From: Cladosporium sp. IMV 00045
Taxonomy: Eukaryota; Ascomycota; Dothideomycetes; Cladosporiales; Cladosporiaceae
Assembly (NCBI GenBank): GCA_001931905.2
Contig: MSJI02000512.1
Location: 21,239 to 38,907 of the forward strand
Direction of reading: 5' to 3'
DNA: 17,669 nucleotides
The notes beneath the pieces are model-generated. The model was not told the DNA's origin and ran no database searches. It saw only the letters and a program-made list of their open reading frames with translations. Made by a program: the position numbers and the translations under genes. Of this stretch, positions 1 to 9,795 are shown in pieces. Each line of letters opens with the position of its first letter. The stretch's first letter is position 1.

Positions 1-965
1 TTTTTTTTCCCTTCCTACACTTCACGACGGCCGAAGATGGACAGCTGGGGAGGAGTTGAACATCTCTTCAACGTACAGATGTACATACGATTCCAAACAC
101 CTCTTTACCTCCCTTTCCCCTTCACCATCTCGAGATGTGTCCACGCTTCTTGCTTTTCCTCGTCGAAACCCTACAAAATTCGAAACACGGACAGAGCGCA
201 AGCGAGAACGTCTTTCTTCCTTCCGAGACCAGGCTTACGACTGTGGCTTGCATGACCTATCTCCCAGAGCCGGTCGCGGATCGGACAATATACCTTCGAT
301 GATTTGTTCGTGGTCCAGAGGGCATGAGAAAGTGATGATGAGATTCCTTCTGTGCATTGTGCTTCCCATCTCATCGATTCAACCTCCCGCTCTACCTATC
401 ATTTCGCTGAAGCGGCAGCAACTGTCTGAGAAGAGAAGGGAAAACAGAGTTCTAATCCCTTCTATCTACAGAAAGAAGAGGCAAGCCCAAAAGACCTACT
501 TCCAATATGCAAGTAAAACGCTTCAACAGGGAAAATTGGGGGAAACAAGCAGGGTGATAACATAACAGCGGACTTTAATACCCATCTCCAGCCCACGCTG
601 CTGCTGCACACGCGCGCAAGTTCGCAACAAACTACCTACCACAACCCCCAAAAAAAAAAAAAAAGAAACACCTTAACTTGTGGCTCCCAGTCGTGAAAAT
701 GCATGCATGCAGTTCCTCCCGATTCCGTTCCGTTCTTGTGTGAATTTTCCTCCCCTTCTCTCAATGCAGCCTTTACTGGATCATGAAGCGCGAAACCAAG
801 AAGTCAAAACAAAACCCGCCAACGTTCATGCAACAGAATCCACCCATCTAATGCCCACTAGCGCCTCGCTTTCTCCACCTCAAAAAACTCCATTCAACAA
901 AGCAAGCAAAGCCCTCAAAGACAAAACTTGCCGCCCAGGCAATCGTGTGAAAACTGCATCCCCGT
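1..965. other. Gene-free region downstream of TPS2
   Basis: I see no convincing gene. The longest open frames start with TTG or GTG and have no codon bias; one 72-aa ATG frame (37-255) is unremarkable. The part next to 966 should hold the TPS2 3' UTR. A run of 15 A lies at 650-664, and TGCATGCATGCA at 700-711 is a 12-nt palindrome. No canonical polyadenylation hexamer was seen. Confidence 0.6.
650..664 (+). repeat. Poly(A) homopolymer, 15 A
   Basis: Fifteen consecutive A residues follow a C run in the TPS2 downstream region. On the TPS2 strand this is a T run. It is a simple repeat that may be misread in length by some sequencing methods. Confidence 0.9.
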
Positions 966-3951
966 CTAGGATCTCGTGTCCGGAATGGCGCCTTCGACGA
1001 GCGACACGGCGGCGACGTTGGGCGCGTCGGCGTTGCCGTTCAGCAGGGCCAGGGCGGAGATGACGTCCGAGGGCTCGAGCAGGTGCCAGGAGGCGATGGT
1101 TTGCTTGGAGCTGGCGCCGACGGTGACGGCGAAGACGTGCTCGTCCGGCAGGGAGGAGGCGCGAAGGGAGCGGAACATGTCTGTTGAAGAAAAGCGTTAG
1201 TGGATTCCTCGCAGTTGGAGTATCGGTTTGGGAGAACGGCTTACCTTCGTCCGTGAAGTCGTCGCCGAGGCAGAGGACGAACTCCGGCGCCTGGCCTTCT
1301 TCCGCACCATATTCAAGCACGAGTCTCTTGGCGATTTCTCCCTTGTTGACGAAGCGAGGGCGGACCTCGAGGTTGGCTTTGCCTGGCATGACTTCAACGT
1401 CGTAGTTCTTGACGATGGTCTGCTCGATTTTCTTCTGGCACTCCTTGGCGTTGTAGATGCCGAGCTCGTGGTCGGCGCGACGGTAGTGCCAGGTGAGAGC
1501 GATCTTCTTGCGCTCGATGAAGCTGCCCTGTGTGCGCTCGGTGTAGTACTGGAATACCTTCATCACCTCCTTCTGCCATTCCATGTCGTAGTGTTCGGCG
1601 AGGTTGTCCCACGTGGTGGAGTGGGGGAGACGCATGAAAGAGCCGTGCTCTGCTGACAGGCCAAGCTCTGGGATGTGGCCCATCCACTCGTCAAGGAAGC
1701 CCTGATCACGGCCAGAAATGATCCAGACGGCGTTGTTGGGGTTGGCCGCAAGGCTCTTAAGGTTGCGGATAACGCGGTCGGTCGGAATGGCTGCCTGCGG
1801 CTCTTTGACGATAGGGGTGAGTGTGCCGTCGTAGTCGAACATGAAGAGACGTTTTTTCGCCTTGCGGTACTGGCTGAGCATCAGTGCGCGATCAAGGAGA
1901 GGAGTGGCGTGCGATTGATCGAATGATGCCAAGTTGGTGAGGAGACGCTTGAGGTAGCTGGTGGTCCAGTTCTGGACGGTGTTGCTCGTGACGTGGTCGA
2001 AGAGACGTTTGTGGACTCTAGCCTTCTCGCTCTCCGGCATGGTCAGAGCTGTATCGATGGCATCGGCAGTACCACCAAGATCCCACGGGTTGATATGCAT
2101 AGCATTGCCGAGACTACCGGCGGTGCCAGAAAACTCTGATATGATCAGAGGACCGTGGCCGTCGCGCTGGCACGCAACGTACTCGAGTGCTGTAGTGTTC
2201 ATACCATCCCTGACACTCGTAATGAGGCCTACGTCCGCAATGCGAAGGAGGGCAAAATACTCCTCCTTTGATAGGTATTGCGAGTAGTGCTGGACGGGCG
2301 TGAAGCTGAGCGAGCCGTAGGCACCATTGATGCGAGCGACAAGATCGCTGATCTTGTTGGCGACCTTGTCGGATCCACCTTCTTCACGGTCCTCGATACT
2401 AGTTGGGCTCGTGACTTGGATGAGAACGACTTTGTCGTGCCATTCGGGATGACGCTCAAGGAAGATCTCAAACGCCTGCAGCTTCTGCGCAACGCCTCTG
2501 ACAGAATCAAGGCGGTCTCTACCAACGATGATCTTCTTGTCGTGATACAGCTCACGGAGAGCGACGATCTTCTCCTCGACCTTCTGGTCTGCAAAAGCAG
2601 CCTTGAGGGTGTCCTCTGCGCTGATGCCAAGCGGGAATACATCAGTTGAGACGTGCGCTCCGTAAGCATCCACGCCAGCCACTGATGAGTCGAAGCCGAG
2701 CACTCTGGTACAGCAAGAGGAGAAGTGACGAGAGTAGCTGTATGCTTGGAAGCCGATCATGTTTGCGCCAAGCACACCTTCCAGAATTTCCTTGCGGCGG
2801 CTCAGGCAGCGATAGAACTCACTGCTCGGGAACGGAACGTGCAAGAAGAAACCAATGTAGACGTTGGGCAAGCGCTGCCTCAGCAGACTTGGGAGGAGTA
2901 GGAGGTGGTAGTCGTGGATGAGGATCACGTCGCCAGGCTTGTAGACGGTCATGATGGTGTCAGCGAAGGCCTTATTCATCTTATAGTAAAGTGCCCAGGC
3001 CTTCTTCACGGCGCGGCCGTCAGTTGGCTCGTTCTGCTTGTAGTGGAACAGTGGGAAGAGCTCGTGTTCTGCGAAACGTCGCCATTTGCGTTGGTGGCTG
3101 AAAGTGGCGACGCCCTCGCTGTCTACATCGTCCGAGAGCCAGACAGGCGCGACGCGACCACCGTGGTCGTGCTCAAGCTGCTTCTCCAAACGGCGTCTGT
3201 CGGTCTCGGGGACCTTGATCTCGGTGGATTCGTGCGGCTGTGCAGGCTTGTGGTGAGAGTCGATGGGAATCGGGGCGGATGCTTTGTTGAGTGGGGTGGC
3301 GTTCATGGAGGTGCCCTCGTTGGCGTTGGTGGCGGCGACTTCGAATTCGCCAGTCCAGCCTACAAGCGTGTGGTGCCACTTGGATTCTTCGCTAGCAAGG
3401 AATGCGAATGAATCGAACAATGCGGAAGTACCGCGGCGGCTCTCCAGAGACCAGTCGGATCCAGGGCGGTAGCCGACCTTGTAGGGAACGCAGAAGTTGG
3501 CGCTGATGATGTTGCCAGTGAGGCCGAGACCAGGGTGTTGCTTGGTAGGATCAATGTCCTCGATAGACGGTGCCTTAGGGTGCGATTCGTTCAGACTTAG
3601 GCGACGCAGGGCTTCCTCAGGGTCTCTGGCGCCTGCGGCAGCTTCGGATGGCGATGTCGGACCGCGACCATGACGGTTACCAGACGCAGGATCATCGACA
3701 GCAACAGGACGCGTCTGTGCAGCGTGTGCCTCGAGGCGGTTGGCGATGGCCTCGGCGGAGAGATAAGGGCGGTCAACGGCAGCCCAGTCTTGGATGCCAG
3801 GCGTTACCGGGATCGAGATGTTGTCTTCGCTGAAAGCCGGGTTGACGGATTGAAGGCGAGATACCTGCGGACGACCGTCGTTGCCCCTCTGGCGAGAGTT
3901 GTCGGCCTGGCCCCCCTGGCCTGGGCGGTCGAAGTAGTCGTTGTTGGACAT
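966..3951 (-). CDS. TPS2: Trehalose-6-phosphate phosphatase (Tps2/OrlA type), two exons
   Basis: Coding parts are 3951-1245 and 1180-966, giving 973 aa, a usual length for fungal Tps2. The enzyme removes phosphate from trehalose-6-phosphate, the last step of trehalose synthesis, within the cytosolic synthase complex. Residues 1-140 are polar and low in complexity. About 145-675 is a glycosyltransferase-20 (synthase-like) domain, with HDYHLLLLP near 346 and GFFLHVPFPSSE near 367. About 700-973 is the HAD-type phosphatase domain: FDYDGT (D706, D708), SGRD (746-749), K870 and GDDFTDED (896-903) are all present. In the synthase-like domain the loop reads GRDRLDSVRG (477-486): the Arg is kept but the Lys of active synthases is Arg, so this half is probably structural, as known for Tps2 proteins. 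The start is the first in-frame ATG; the frame is open for five more codons upstream without an ATG. Tps3/Tsl1 regulators are less likely because the phosphatase residues are intact. Confidence 0.95.
1181..1244 (-). other. TPS2: Intron of TPS2 (64 nt)
   Basis: On the minus strand the donor is GAAG|GTAAGC and the acceptor CAACAG|AC, with a CACTAACGC branch site about 15 nt before the acceptor. Splicing joins GDDFTDE to DMF and restores the phosphatase motif, followed by 70 more residues and a TAG. The intron has no in-frame stop, so retention would not end translation early. Confidence 0.93.
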
Positions 3952-4715
3952 GCCTGCGGCGAACACGTGACCAGCGGATGAAAGTCCTCAAAAGCCAACG
4001 GCGTGGATTTCCTGGCGGCTTAATCAGTGGCGGATTCTCAGAGTCATGGAGAGCAAGCGGCAAACTGCAGTCAGAGGCAGCAGGTGGAAAACCGCAATCA
4101 CTCACCACCAACAATCGGCGTTTTCGTACGTCACGCTGATTGAAAGCGTGCTGGACCGGCTGCCAAGCGGAGCTGGCGAGAACGGAGCTTGCGACGCAGC
4201 GGCGGTAGGAGTCAGCGGTGAGGGTGGGTGTCTGCTGCACTGTTTGGTGAGGAGGGTCAGTAGGAGTCAAGAGGAGTAGTGATTATTGAGTGAAAGTAAA
4301 GTGGTGCGGCGGGCAGGACTGCAGATGCTCTGGCGCGGCTTTGATTTTGGATATACCGGCAGTGCGTTGAGCGGCGGCATCAAGGTGAAGTCACACACCG
4401 TTCAGTGGGAGAGGGCACAAGCGTCGGCCTGGCCTGTCCCACGTCTCCTACAAAACACGGCCCGCTGGCTTTTTAGTGGGGAAAAAGCAGGTACTGCTGG
4501 CATGTGATAGGCCCCGCCATATACTCACTACTGTCTCTGAATACTGTACTATCCTTCTCAATCCTACGTCAGCCTGTGTTCTACGGTACTCATCCCTGCA
4601 ACGTTTTTGTCTGTCATATTTGCGTGTCGTTTCTGTTTTCGCTACTCGTCTGGCCGCGTAGTGCGACTGTTCTCGCCCTGCCGCCTGTCGTCTTCAACAC
4701 CAAGACACGTAAAAA
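3952..4715. promoter_or_regulatory. Divergent intergenic region between TPS2 and PYM
   Basis: This 764-nt stretch separates the two start codons and must carry both promoters. On the PYM side there is no ATG between 4505 and the start at 4716, as expected for a leader. On the TPS2 side a CACGTGA box lies 14 nt from the start codon, and a GTGAGT donor-like site near 4105 followed by GCCGCAG at 3954 could mark a 5' UTR intron, though I found no good branch site. Reading both strands I saw no CCCCT/AGGGG stress element, which controls trehalose genes in yeast. No gene is supported here. Confidence 0.7.
4024..4047 (-). promoter_or_regulatory. Possible 7-codon upstream ORF of TPS2
   Basis: On the TPS2 strand an ATG at 4047 opens a frame of seven codons (MTLRIRH) closed by TGA, 72 nt before the TPS2 start. 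If it lies in the mature leader it could reduce TPS2 translation. It would be lost if the possible 5' UTR intron 3954-4105 is spliced out. Confidence 0.3.
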
Positions 4716-5357
4716 ATGTCTGCGTCACAGTCACAAAAGGTAGCCAACTCGGGCATTCAGCGATTGAGCAACGGCACATCAGTCATCCCCTCTTCTACGC
4801 GCGCAGACGGCTCAGTGCGTAAGGAAATCAAGGTCAAGCCTGGTTACAAGCCACCAGAGGACGTCGAGCTCTACAGAAACCGCACCGCAGCAGCATGGAA
4901 GAACCGAGGCAAGGGCGGCGTGCCTGGCGCTGAGAGCGCACAGAAGGAAAGCGAGGAGATTGCTGCTACTGCAGCCGCAAACAAAAACGCAAAGAGACGA
5001 GAGGCGAGGAAGAAGGCTGCTGCGTCCAAGGAGGGCGAGGAGGCCGACGCAGGAACTGGCAAAGCTGGGAAGGATACTGTTCAGGATGCTGCACCCAAAG
5101 CGGAAGAGGTCGACCCGGAGGCTGAGAAGGCCAAGGAAGCAAAGAAGCTGGCGAAAAAGCTGCGACAGGCTCGCGATCTACAGGACAAGAAGGAGAAGGG
5201 CGACAATCTGCTGCCAGAGCAGTTCGCCAAGGTCATCAAGATGAACGAGCTGATCAGGCAGCTTGACTCGCTTGGATTCGATTCTGAGGGTGAGAAGAAG
5301 AATGGAGCTGAGAAAAAGGGTGAACAGCAGCCGGCAAAGAAAGAGGCTACACGCTGA
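4716..5357 (+). CDS. PYM: PYM-like protein, partner of Y14-Mago (exon junction complex disassembly)
   Basis: The intact 213-aa frame begins at AAAAAATGTC, the first ATG after a leader of over 200 nt without one. Residues 20-58 match the Mago-binding domain of PYM/WIBG: GTSVIP, STRADGSVRKE, KVKPGYKPPEDVELY. In animals this domain grips the Mago-Y14 dimer, and PYM removes exon junction complexes from translated mRNA at the ribosome. Residues 70-135 are Ala/Lys/Glu-rich and probably disordered. About 133-180 is a charged helix (KKLAKKLRQARDLQDKKEKG, then LLPEQFAKV) matching the C-terminal helix of animal PYM. The tail is Lys/Glu-rich. There is no intron. It is divergent from TPS2 with no evident functional link. 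The family call is firm; activity in this fungus is inferred. Confidence 0.93.
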   Translation: MSASQSQKVANSGIQRLSNGTSVIPSSTRADGSVRKEIKVKPGYKPPEDVELYRNRTAAAWKNRGKGGVPGAESAQKESEEIAATAAANKNAKRREARKKAAASKEGEEADAGTGKAGKDTVQDAAPKAEEVDPEAEKAKEAKKLAKKLRQARDLQDKKEKGDNLLPEQFAKVIKMNELIRQLDSLGFDSEGEKKNGAEKKGEQQPAKKEATR

Positions 5358-5557
5358 GCGTTCGACTCTGATTTGTACGAGATGTGCATATCACACACCC
5401 ACTACTGCTGCAACACCGCCGAAGAAGGCGCAGAGCAATTTGCTGCGCACATTCCAACAAGCCGAGAACCAATGGAGGGAACTTCAAACCAATTCGGCAT
5501 GCTGGTCTCAATGGATGCTACCGGGTCGCTCTTACGCCAGCGTCAATTTAGTATGAC

Positions 5558-5854
5558 TCAAGCAGCGCGTCTTCGGGGAATACATCCAGGAAAACGGCTA
5601 CGGTCTCTAGCGTTTGCTATCCGTCTCAGATCTGAGAGCATAATCAATTCCTCGGGCTTACGCCTTCCTCGAAGGTAGCCACTGGTTTGCCGCGGACACT
5701 CGACTTCAAACTCTTCGGGCGGCCACTCCTCCCATGACCGCCACTTCACTCTCGTGGCGTCAGGGTCATATCCCACTCCGACGCTGAGACACACGAGCTC
5801 ATGATCTAGCTCAAGACAAGCCAAAATCCATCCTTGTAGTTCTTCCGACTTCAT
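5558..5854 (-). CDS. Small hypothetical protein, 98 aa (tentative)
   Basis: An ATG-started frame runs from 5854 to a TGA at 5558. The middle is protein-like (acidic and Trp-rich, with KWRSWEEWPPEEFEVE), but the end is Arg-rich and plain. The start context is weak (T at -3) and a stop lies two codons upstream, so this may be the last exon of a spliced gene. One possibility is a join from CCGG|GTGTTA (donor at 5890) to CTACAAG|GA, linking it to the membrane-segment frame at 5811-6023; I see no good branch site for that. It faces PYM tail to tail, with 200 nt between the stops. I do not recognise a family. It may also be non-coding. Confidence 0.33.
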   Translation of the reverse strand: MKSEELQGWILACLELDHELVCLSVGVGYDPDATRVKWRSWEEWPPEEFEVECPRQTSGYLRGRRKPEELIMLSDLRRIANARDRSRFPGCIPRRRAA

Positions 5855-6023
5855 AGATATTCACGTATAACAACCGCACAACATTAACACCCGGGACTTC
5901 ATTTCGCTTCCGCAAGTCTCTCAGATCATATTGCAGTTCACGAGCCCACATACCACATATCAAGGAAAGACCCACCACCACCGCTACAACAGCGTAGCTC
6001 AAACATAGACAAAGACAGACCAT
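5811..6023 (-). CDS. Very small ORF with one predicted membrane helix (tentative)
   Basis: The ATG at 6023 opens a 70-codon frame. Its first 25 residues are hydrophobic (LSYAVVAVVVGLSLICG), followed by a charged segment (RELQYDLRDLRKRNEVPG). That resembles a one-pass membrane protein or signal anchor. The frame overlaps the start of the 5558-5854 ORF in another frame, so at most one is right as drawn, or both are exons of one gene. There is no family match I can name, and chance is a real alternative. Confidence 0.2.
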   Translation of the reverse strand: MVCLCLCLSYAVVAVVVGLSLICGMWARELQYDLRDLRKRNEVPGVNVVRLLYVNIYEVGRTTRMDFGLS

Positions 6024-6175
6024 ATCATCACACAACCCTATCAAACATCACGAACCACAATCGACAAGAACCCCGCCAACACCCTCACGAAACCCACGAA
6101 GCACACGACCGCCTGCACATCAAAGACTCCAACGCTCCCACTCCGCAGCATCTCACTGTCCGACCGGCAAAGTCT
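5855..6175. other. Region between small hypothetical genes
   Basis: Apart from the weak membrane-segment ORF that reaches 6023, this stretch shows no gene. It should contain the 3' UTR of the leftward gene ending at 6176. The plus strand is rich in A and C. Confidence 0.4.
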
Positions 6176-7021
6176 CTACAACTTCTTACCCGACGTATCC
6201 GCCTCCGCCGCCGCCGCCATCTCCCTCGCACTCGCCATGGCTCTCTCCAAAAACTCCAATCTCCAATCCCACGTCTCCCCCTCCCTCTCCGCCTGTCCCT
6301 GCCCCTCTCCCTCAACCAACCTCACGTTTTCCAGCCTCCCCACCGCCCCCTCCAAACCCTCCAGCGCCCTCCCCCCATCCCTCAGCGCCTCCTCGCCAGC
6401 TTCATCCACGGCCTGCGCGAAAGCGAGGAGATCCCTCGTTTTCGCTGGAAATCGCCACCTCGGCGAGTTGCTGCCAGAGGGATTGGATGTCGGCATTGAA
6501 GGATTGTTGGAAGGACTGGAGGCGGGAGCGGAGGGAGGCGATTGAGGCGTGCAGAGAGGCGGGGGTAGGGGAGATGGGAGTGGCGGTGGCGTTCGTGCAG
6601 TGTCGGTGACATTGTCGGTGGGCTCGGGCGATGGTTGCTCGACTTCTCGGTTTGGCGTTGCGAAGGGACTCTTGTCGGAGTGGACTGAGTCGTTATCGCT
6701 GTCGCGGTCTTGGTCGACGACAAGGTAGGCATCCTGCACAGTCACGCCGTGCGGATAAGGCACTTCCTCCTGCTGATTTGCAGGGCTGAGGAGATGTCAG
6801 TGATTTCTACTATGACGAGGGATGGGCAACTCACCCGCGCTGCATGAATCGACGATACATGTCGGACGAGGAGTCTGTCTGATTAAGTTGGTAAATCGAG
6901 ATATAGAAGATATACCAACGGGGAAAAAGAAATCTTAAAAAACCATCGATGAGAGTTTATAATGACAGAAAGAGAAGTATCTCACCATTGACGAGTCTGC
7001 GCATTCAATGTATCGATACAT
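6176..7021 (-). CDS. Hypothetical coiled-coil protein, spliced, with an internal frame anomaly
   Basis: Proposed exons are 7021-6986, 6878-6835 and 6785-6176, giving about 229 aa. Intron 6879-6985 has GTGAGA and AATCAG ends; intron 6786-6834 has GTGAGT, a CACTGAC branch and CTCAG. Both keep the frame. Alternative starts are the ATGs at 6988 and 6857; the last has the best context. After the joins the protein reads QRGPANQQEEVPYPHG, then an acidic Ser-rich region, then a C-terminal helical part (DLLAFAQAVDEAGEEALRDG, LEFLERAMASAREM) and a TAG. Between about 6596 and 6435 the open frame becomes Pro/Ser-rich, while another frame encodes a good coiled coil (SLHASIASLRSRL, QSFNADIQSLWQQLAEV). So the drawn product is probably wrong over some 54 codons, through indels or unrecognised introns. 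I cannot name a family; a small helical complex subunit is only a guess. Confidence 0.55.
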
Positions 7022-8230
7022 GAGAGAAGAAAGATATGTCCTATCGAACTGGCACAACAGTAAATGATTTGATCGACACATAGACCAATCAAGCGTACTC
7101 AACAAACAACGACATCAGTGAGCAACGCTCTCATGGCAACATTCAGCCAACAGACGATGCTTGCACGTGTGATGCCGTACTGAGTCACTGCTGCGGTCAC
7201 CAGATGTTCGGATTGTCCAGACCAAACACAACCCTACCTTCTCGAAGTGGCCAGCAGCAAGAATACATAGGAACACAGAGAGCAAAAGACAATCGAACAG
7301 CTCGAACACGATAACGCACAAAAAAAAAAACAGGCATCCAAAAGTCCAATTGGAAAGGATCCATCAAGCCAGCATTCTCAACATCCATGCCGCCGCATTC
7401 CCTCCCCAAAAAGAAACCCCATACAAACCCTACACAATAGAATGCAATACAGCAATGCACCCGCACGCATGTCCACACACAGCATGACCACACCGCACAG
7501 CCGCTAACACAGTGCCATGGTTGCGGGTCCCTCTTCCTAGCTCGGCCTAACGAATCATACAGCATCAGCTGCAATCTGTAAGCTGTACCAACACATGCAC
7601 CTTCGAAGCGCGTGGGGCGCTCAGGAGGACATGAGGTTCAAGCTGATGATGTATGCCGAATTCGGGAACACCGCGTGTGCTGTGAGGATATTCCGTAGGA
7701 TCAGATCTGCCGTTGTTCCGAGGGAGGAATTGTCAATGGCTGAGGGTAGGAGGCACTGGGTCACATTTTCGCCGTCGAAGCGAAAGTAGAGGCAAACGAC
7801 ATGAATGTACCTATCACAACCACGACTGGGAAAAAACAAAACCAACCGAGACAATCTCATTCGTCCGGCTCACAAGCACCAAAGAAACCCAACATCACAC
7901 ATGCATCCAACAATACCTACCTAATTGCACCTACATGTGCTGAACCGCATCACCTCCCAATACGCATAGCCGGCAAAACAAACCCCCCACGAAGCCCAAA
8001 GGATCACCTTCGCCACGCGCGGGCACACGCGCCGCAATAAAGAGCAAGCACCGTATTCGTCTGACAATTGCCATGCAGCAGAATCCCATTGGCGGGAGGA
8101 AGGGTTAAGCGCATGGGCATCATGCAATGCAGCCCGACGGCAATATAAGAAATCACTTGGAAATCTCATGTAGGTCGGATAAACCTGGCCTGATGTATGC
8201 GGCCGGCTATGTAGCCAGCCAGCATCCGCG

Positions 8231-8250
8231 TGCAATGCAATGCAATGCAA
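8231..8250 (+). repeat. Microsatellite (TGCAA)4
   Basis: Four perfect copies of the pentamer TGCAA lie here, followed about 40 nt later by an imperfect GGCAA/AGCAA tract (about 8289-8308). It is a simple repeat in non-coding DNA. Confidence 0.9.
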
Positions 8251-8655
8251 GAGGAGCGGGAAAAGAAAAGCGACGAATAGGAAATCACAAGGCAAAGCAA
8301 GGCAAGGCGAAAAAAACCGATCAACAGGAGCGCAGATATCTGCATGCCTGATGCGGATATTGCTGAAGCCAGAATACAGACGTGCATGCCGAAGTGACAA
8401 ATTCGATGTATTCGTTCAGACACCCTCGACATCTTATCGTGCTCTGCGGTGATCTTTCGCTATCGGTCCGTCTGTAAGGTTTGTGGACTCACGATCACGA
8501 TCAGGATTATCCTTCCCTGCTACTACTCATCGCTATTTCCACATACTCACGACTCGCATGGGACTTCACCAAGATGGGAGTTTCAGATTGCCGCGGACGC
8601 GCTTACAAGGCTCACAGCAGCAAAAAGCCCCGCCTGTCCGCGAGCCGCCGCCGCC

Positions 8656-8677
8656 ACGGCCGCCGACGGGCGGCCGT
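8656..8677. repeat. GC-rich perfect inverted repeat (9-bp arms, 4-nt loop)
   Basis: ACGGCCGCC, the loop GACG and GGCGGCCGT form a perfect stem. A short T run follows at about 8690. The surrounding 60 nt are very GC-rich. It lies in the gene-free stretch, so its role is unknown. Confidence 0.75.
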
Positions 8678-8986
8678 TGAGGGGAGGCTTTTTCTCGCCC
8701 AGACCTGCGACTCGCATGCGAGCATGGGTTTTGTTGTCGTGACAGGAATGGATATGCCGCCCAGGAGCCGGGACGGGAATCCCCCGGGCTGACCATGCGA
8801 GCCATGTTGGCCCATTGATGCTTGCCCCCTGGGGTGAAGTAGGGCCAGGGCCAAGGCGGCGTTGCTTGTTAACAGAACTCAGCCGATGCGTGGGCAATAT
8901 GGGAAATGCGCCCCCTTTGCAGGGAAGTGATGTAGCGTGTTGTTTTCGTGGCCTAGCTGGAGGATTTTTGGACGAGAAGTTGAAGT

Positions 8987-9004
8987 CACTTCCTAGAGGA
9001 AGTG
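8987..9004. repeat. Near-palindrome, 8-bp arms
   Basis: CACTTCCT, the 2-nt spacer AG and AGGAAGTG form a perfect inverted repeat. It could be a binding site for a dimeric protein, but no gene start lies close by. Confidence 0.7.
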
Positions 9005-9795
9005 TTGACGTTGAGGGTGGGTTGACTAAATTCCTACAGTACTGCTAACTCCAATAGCTGCATTCCGGGGTGGAGAATTTGTGTTTCAACACGTGTGCGC
9101 TGCGTACTTGAAGGTCGAGGCAGGTCGGAGGATTTCGACGGTGCGAAGGAACAGGACGCTTGGATCAGAATACATCATGGCATTGCTGCTGAAGGTATGG
9201 CTGTGACGATAAGCTGCCGTGACGGGGAGCGGGTCGCCGTTTGCACTTCTTCCGCACACGATAACAACAGCAGAGAGCGGTATGGGGAGCGGCAGGTCGC
9301 GTCCAGGCCGACGCCTCGCTTCAACCAGTCGTGTGAGCGTGGGCGTGGCGTGGTGAAGCACGGGCGACGACCTGGCACATGGAAGTGGCGTTGCAGAAGC
9401 GGAGGCAGGGCACTGAGCTTGTTGATCTCGTTTTCGGTGAGAGGACACGGTGGATTTGTAGCGATGAGAGATGTGACGTGCAGAGGTGAGATATGTACGT
9501 GATCCACAGCGTACACAAAAGGGGAGTGTGCGAGATCGAAAATCCTCCGATGTAGCGCGAATATCTCGGTCTACAGGCATACAAACCCATCTGGCCGAGT
9601 TGCTGGACGTGTGATATGTGGCTCTCCGATCGAGGTTGAGTGGAATAGCGGAGAAAAACGTTTGGTAGGGCTTGTCCGGTGGTGATGAGATGCCGATGGC
9701 TTAAAGCAAAAGGCTCCTTAGGGAAAGCTTCACAGGCGCGTTTGCAGGTGTGCCTCGGCGATATTTTTACTGTGCTGCTACCCGGCCAATGCTAC

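Noticed and set aside
56..565. 169-codon plus-strand frame at the left edge
   Set aside because: It starts with TTG, has no codon bias and resembles no family.
7921..8400. 159-codon minus-strand frame with Cys and hydrophobic residues
   Set aside because: It starts with TTG, has irregular composition and crosses microsatellite sequence; no splice sites or motifs support it.
9086..9580. 164-codon ATG-started minus-strand frame
   Set aside because: Third positions are mixed in its first half, no family or splice signal is seen, and a long frame lies opposite. Kept only as a note in the gene-free stretch.
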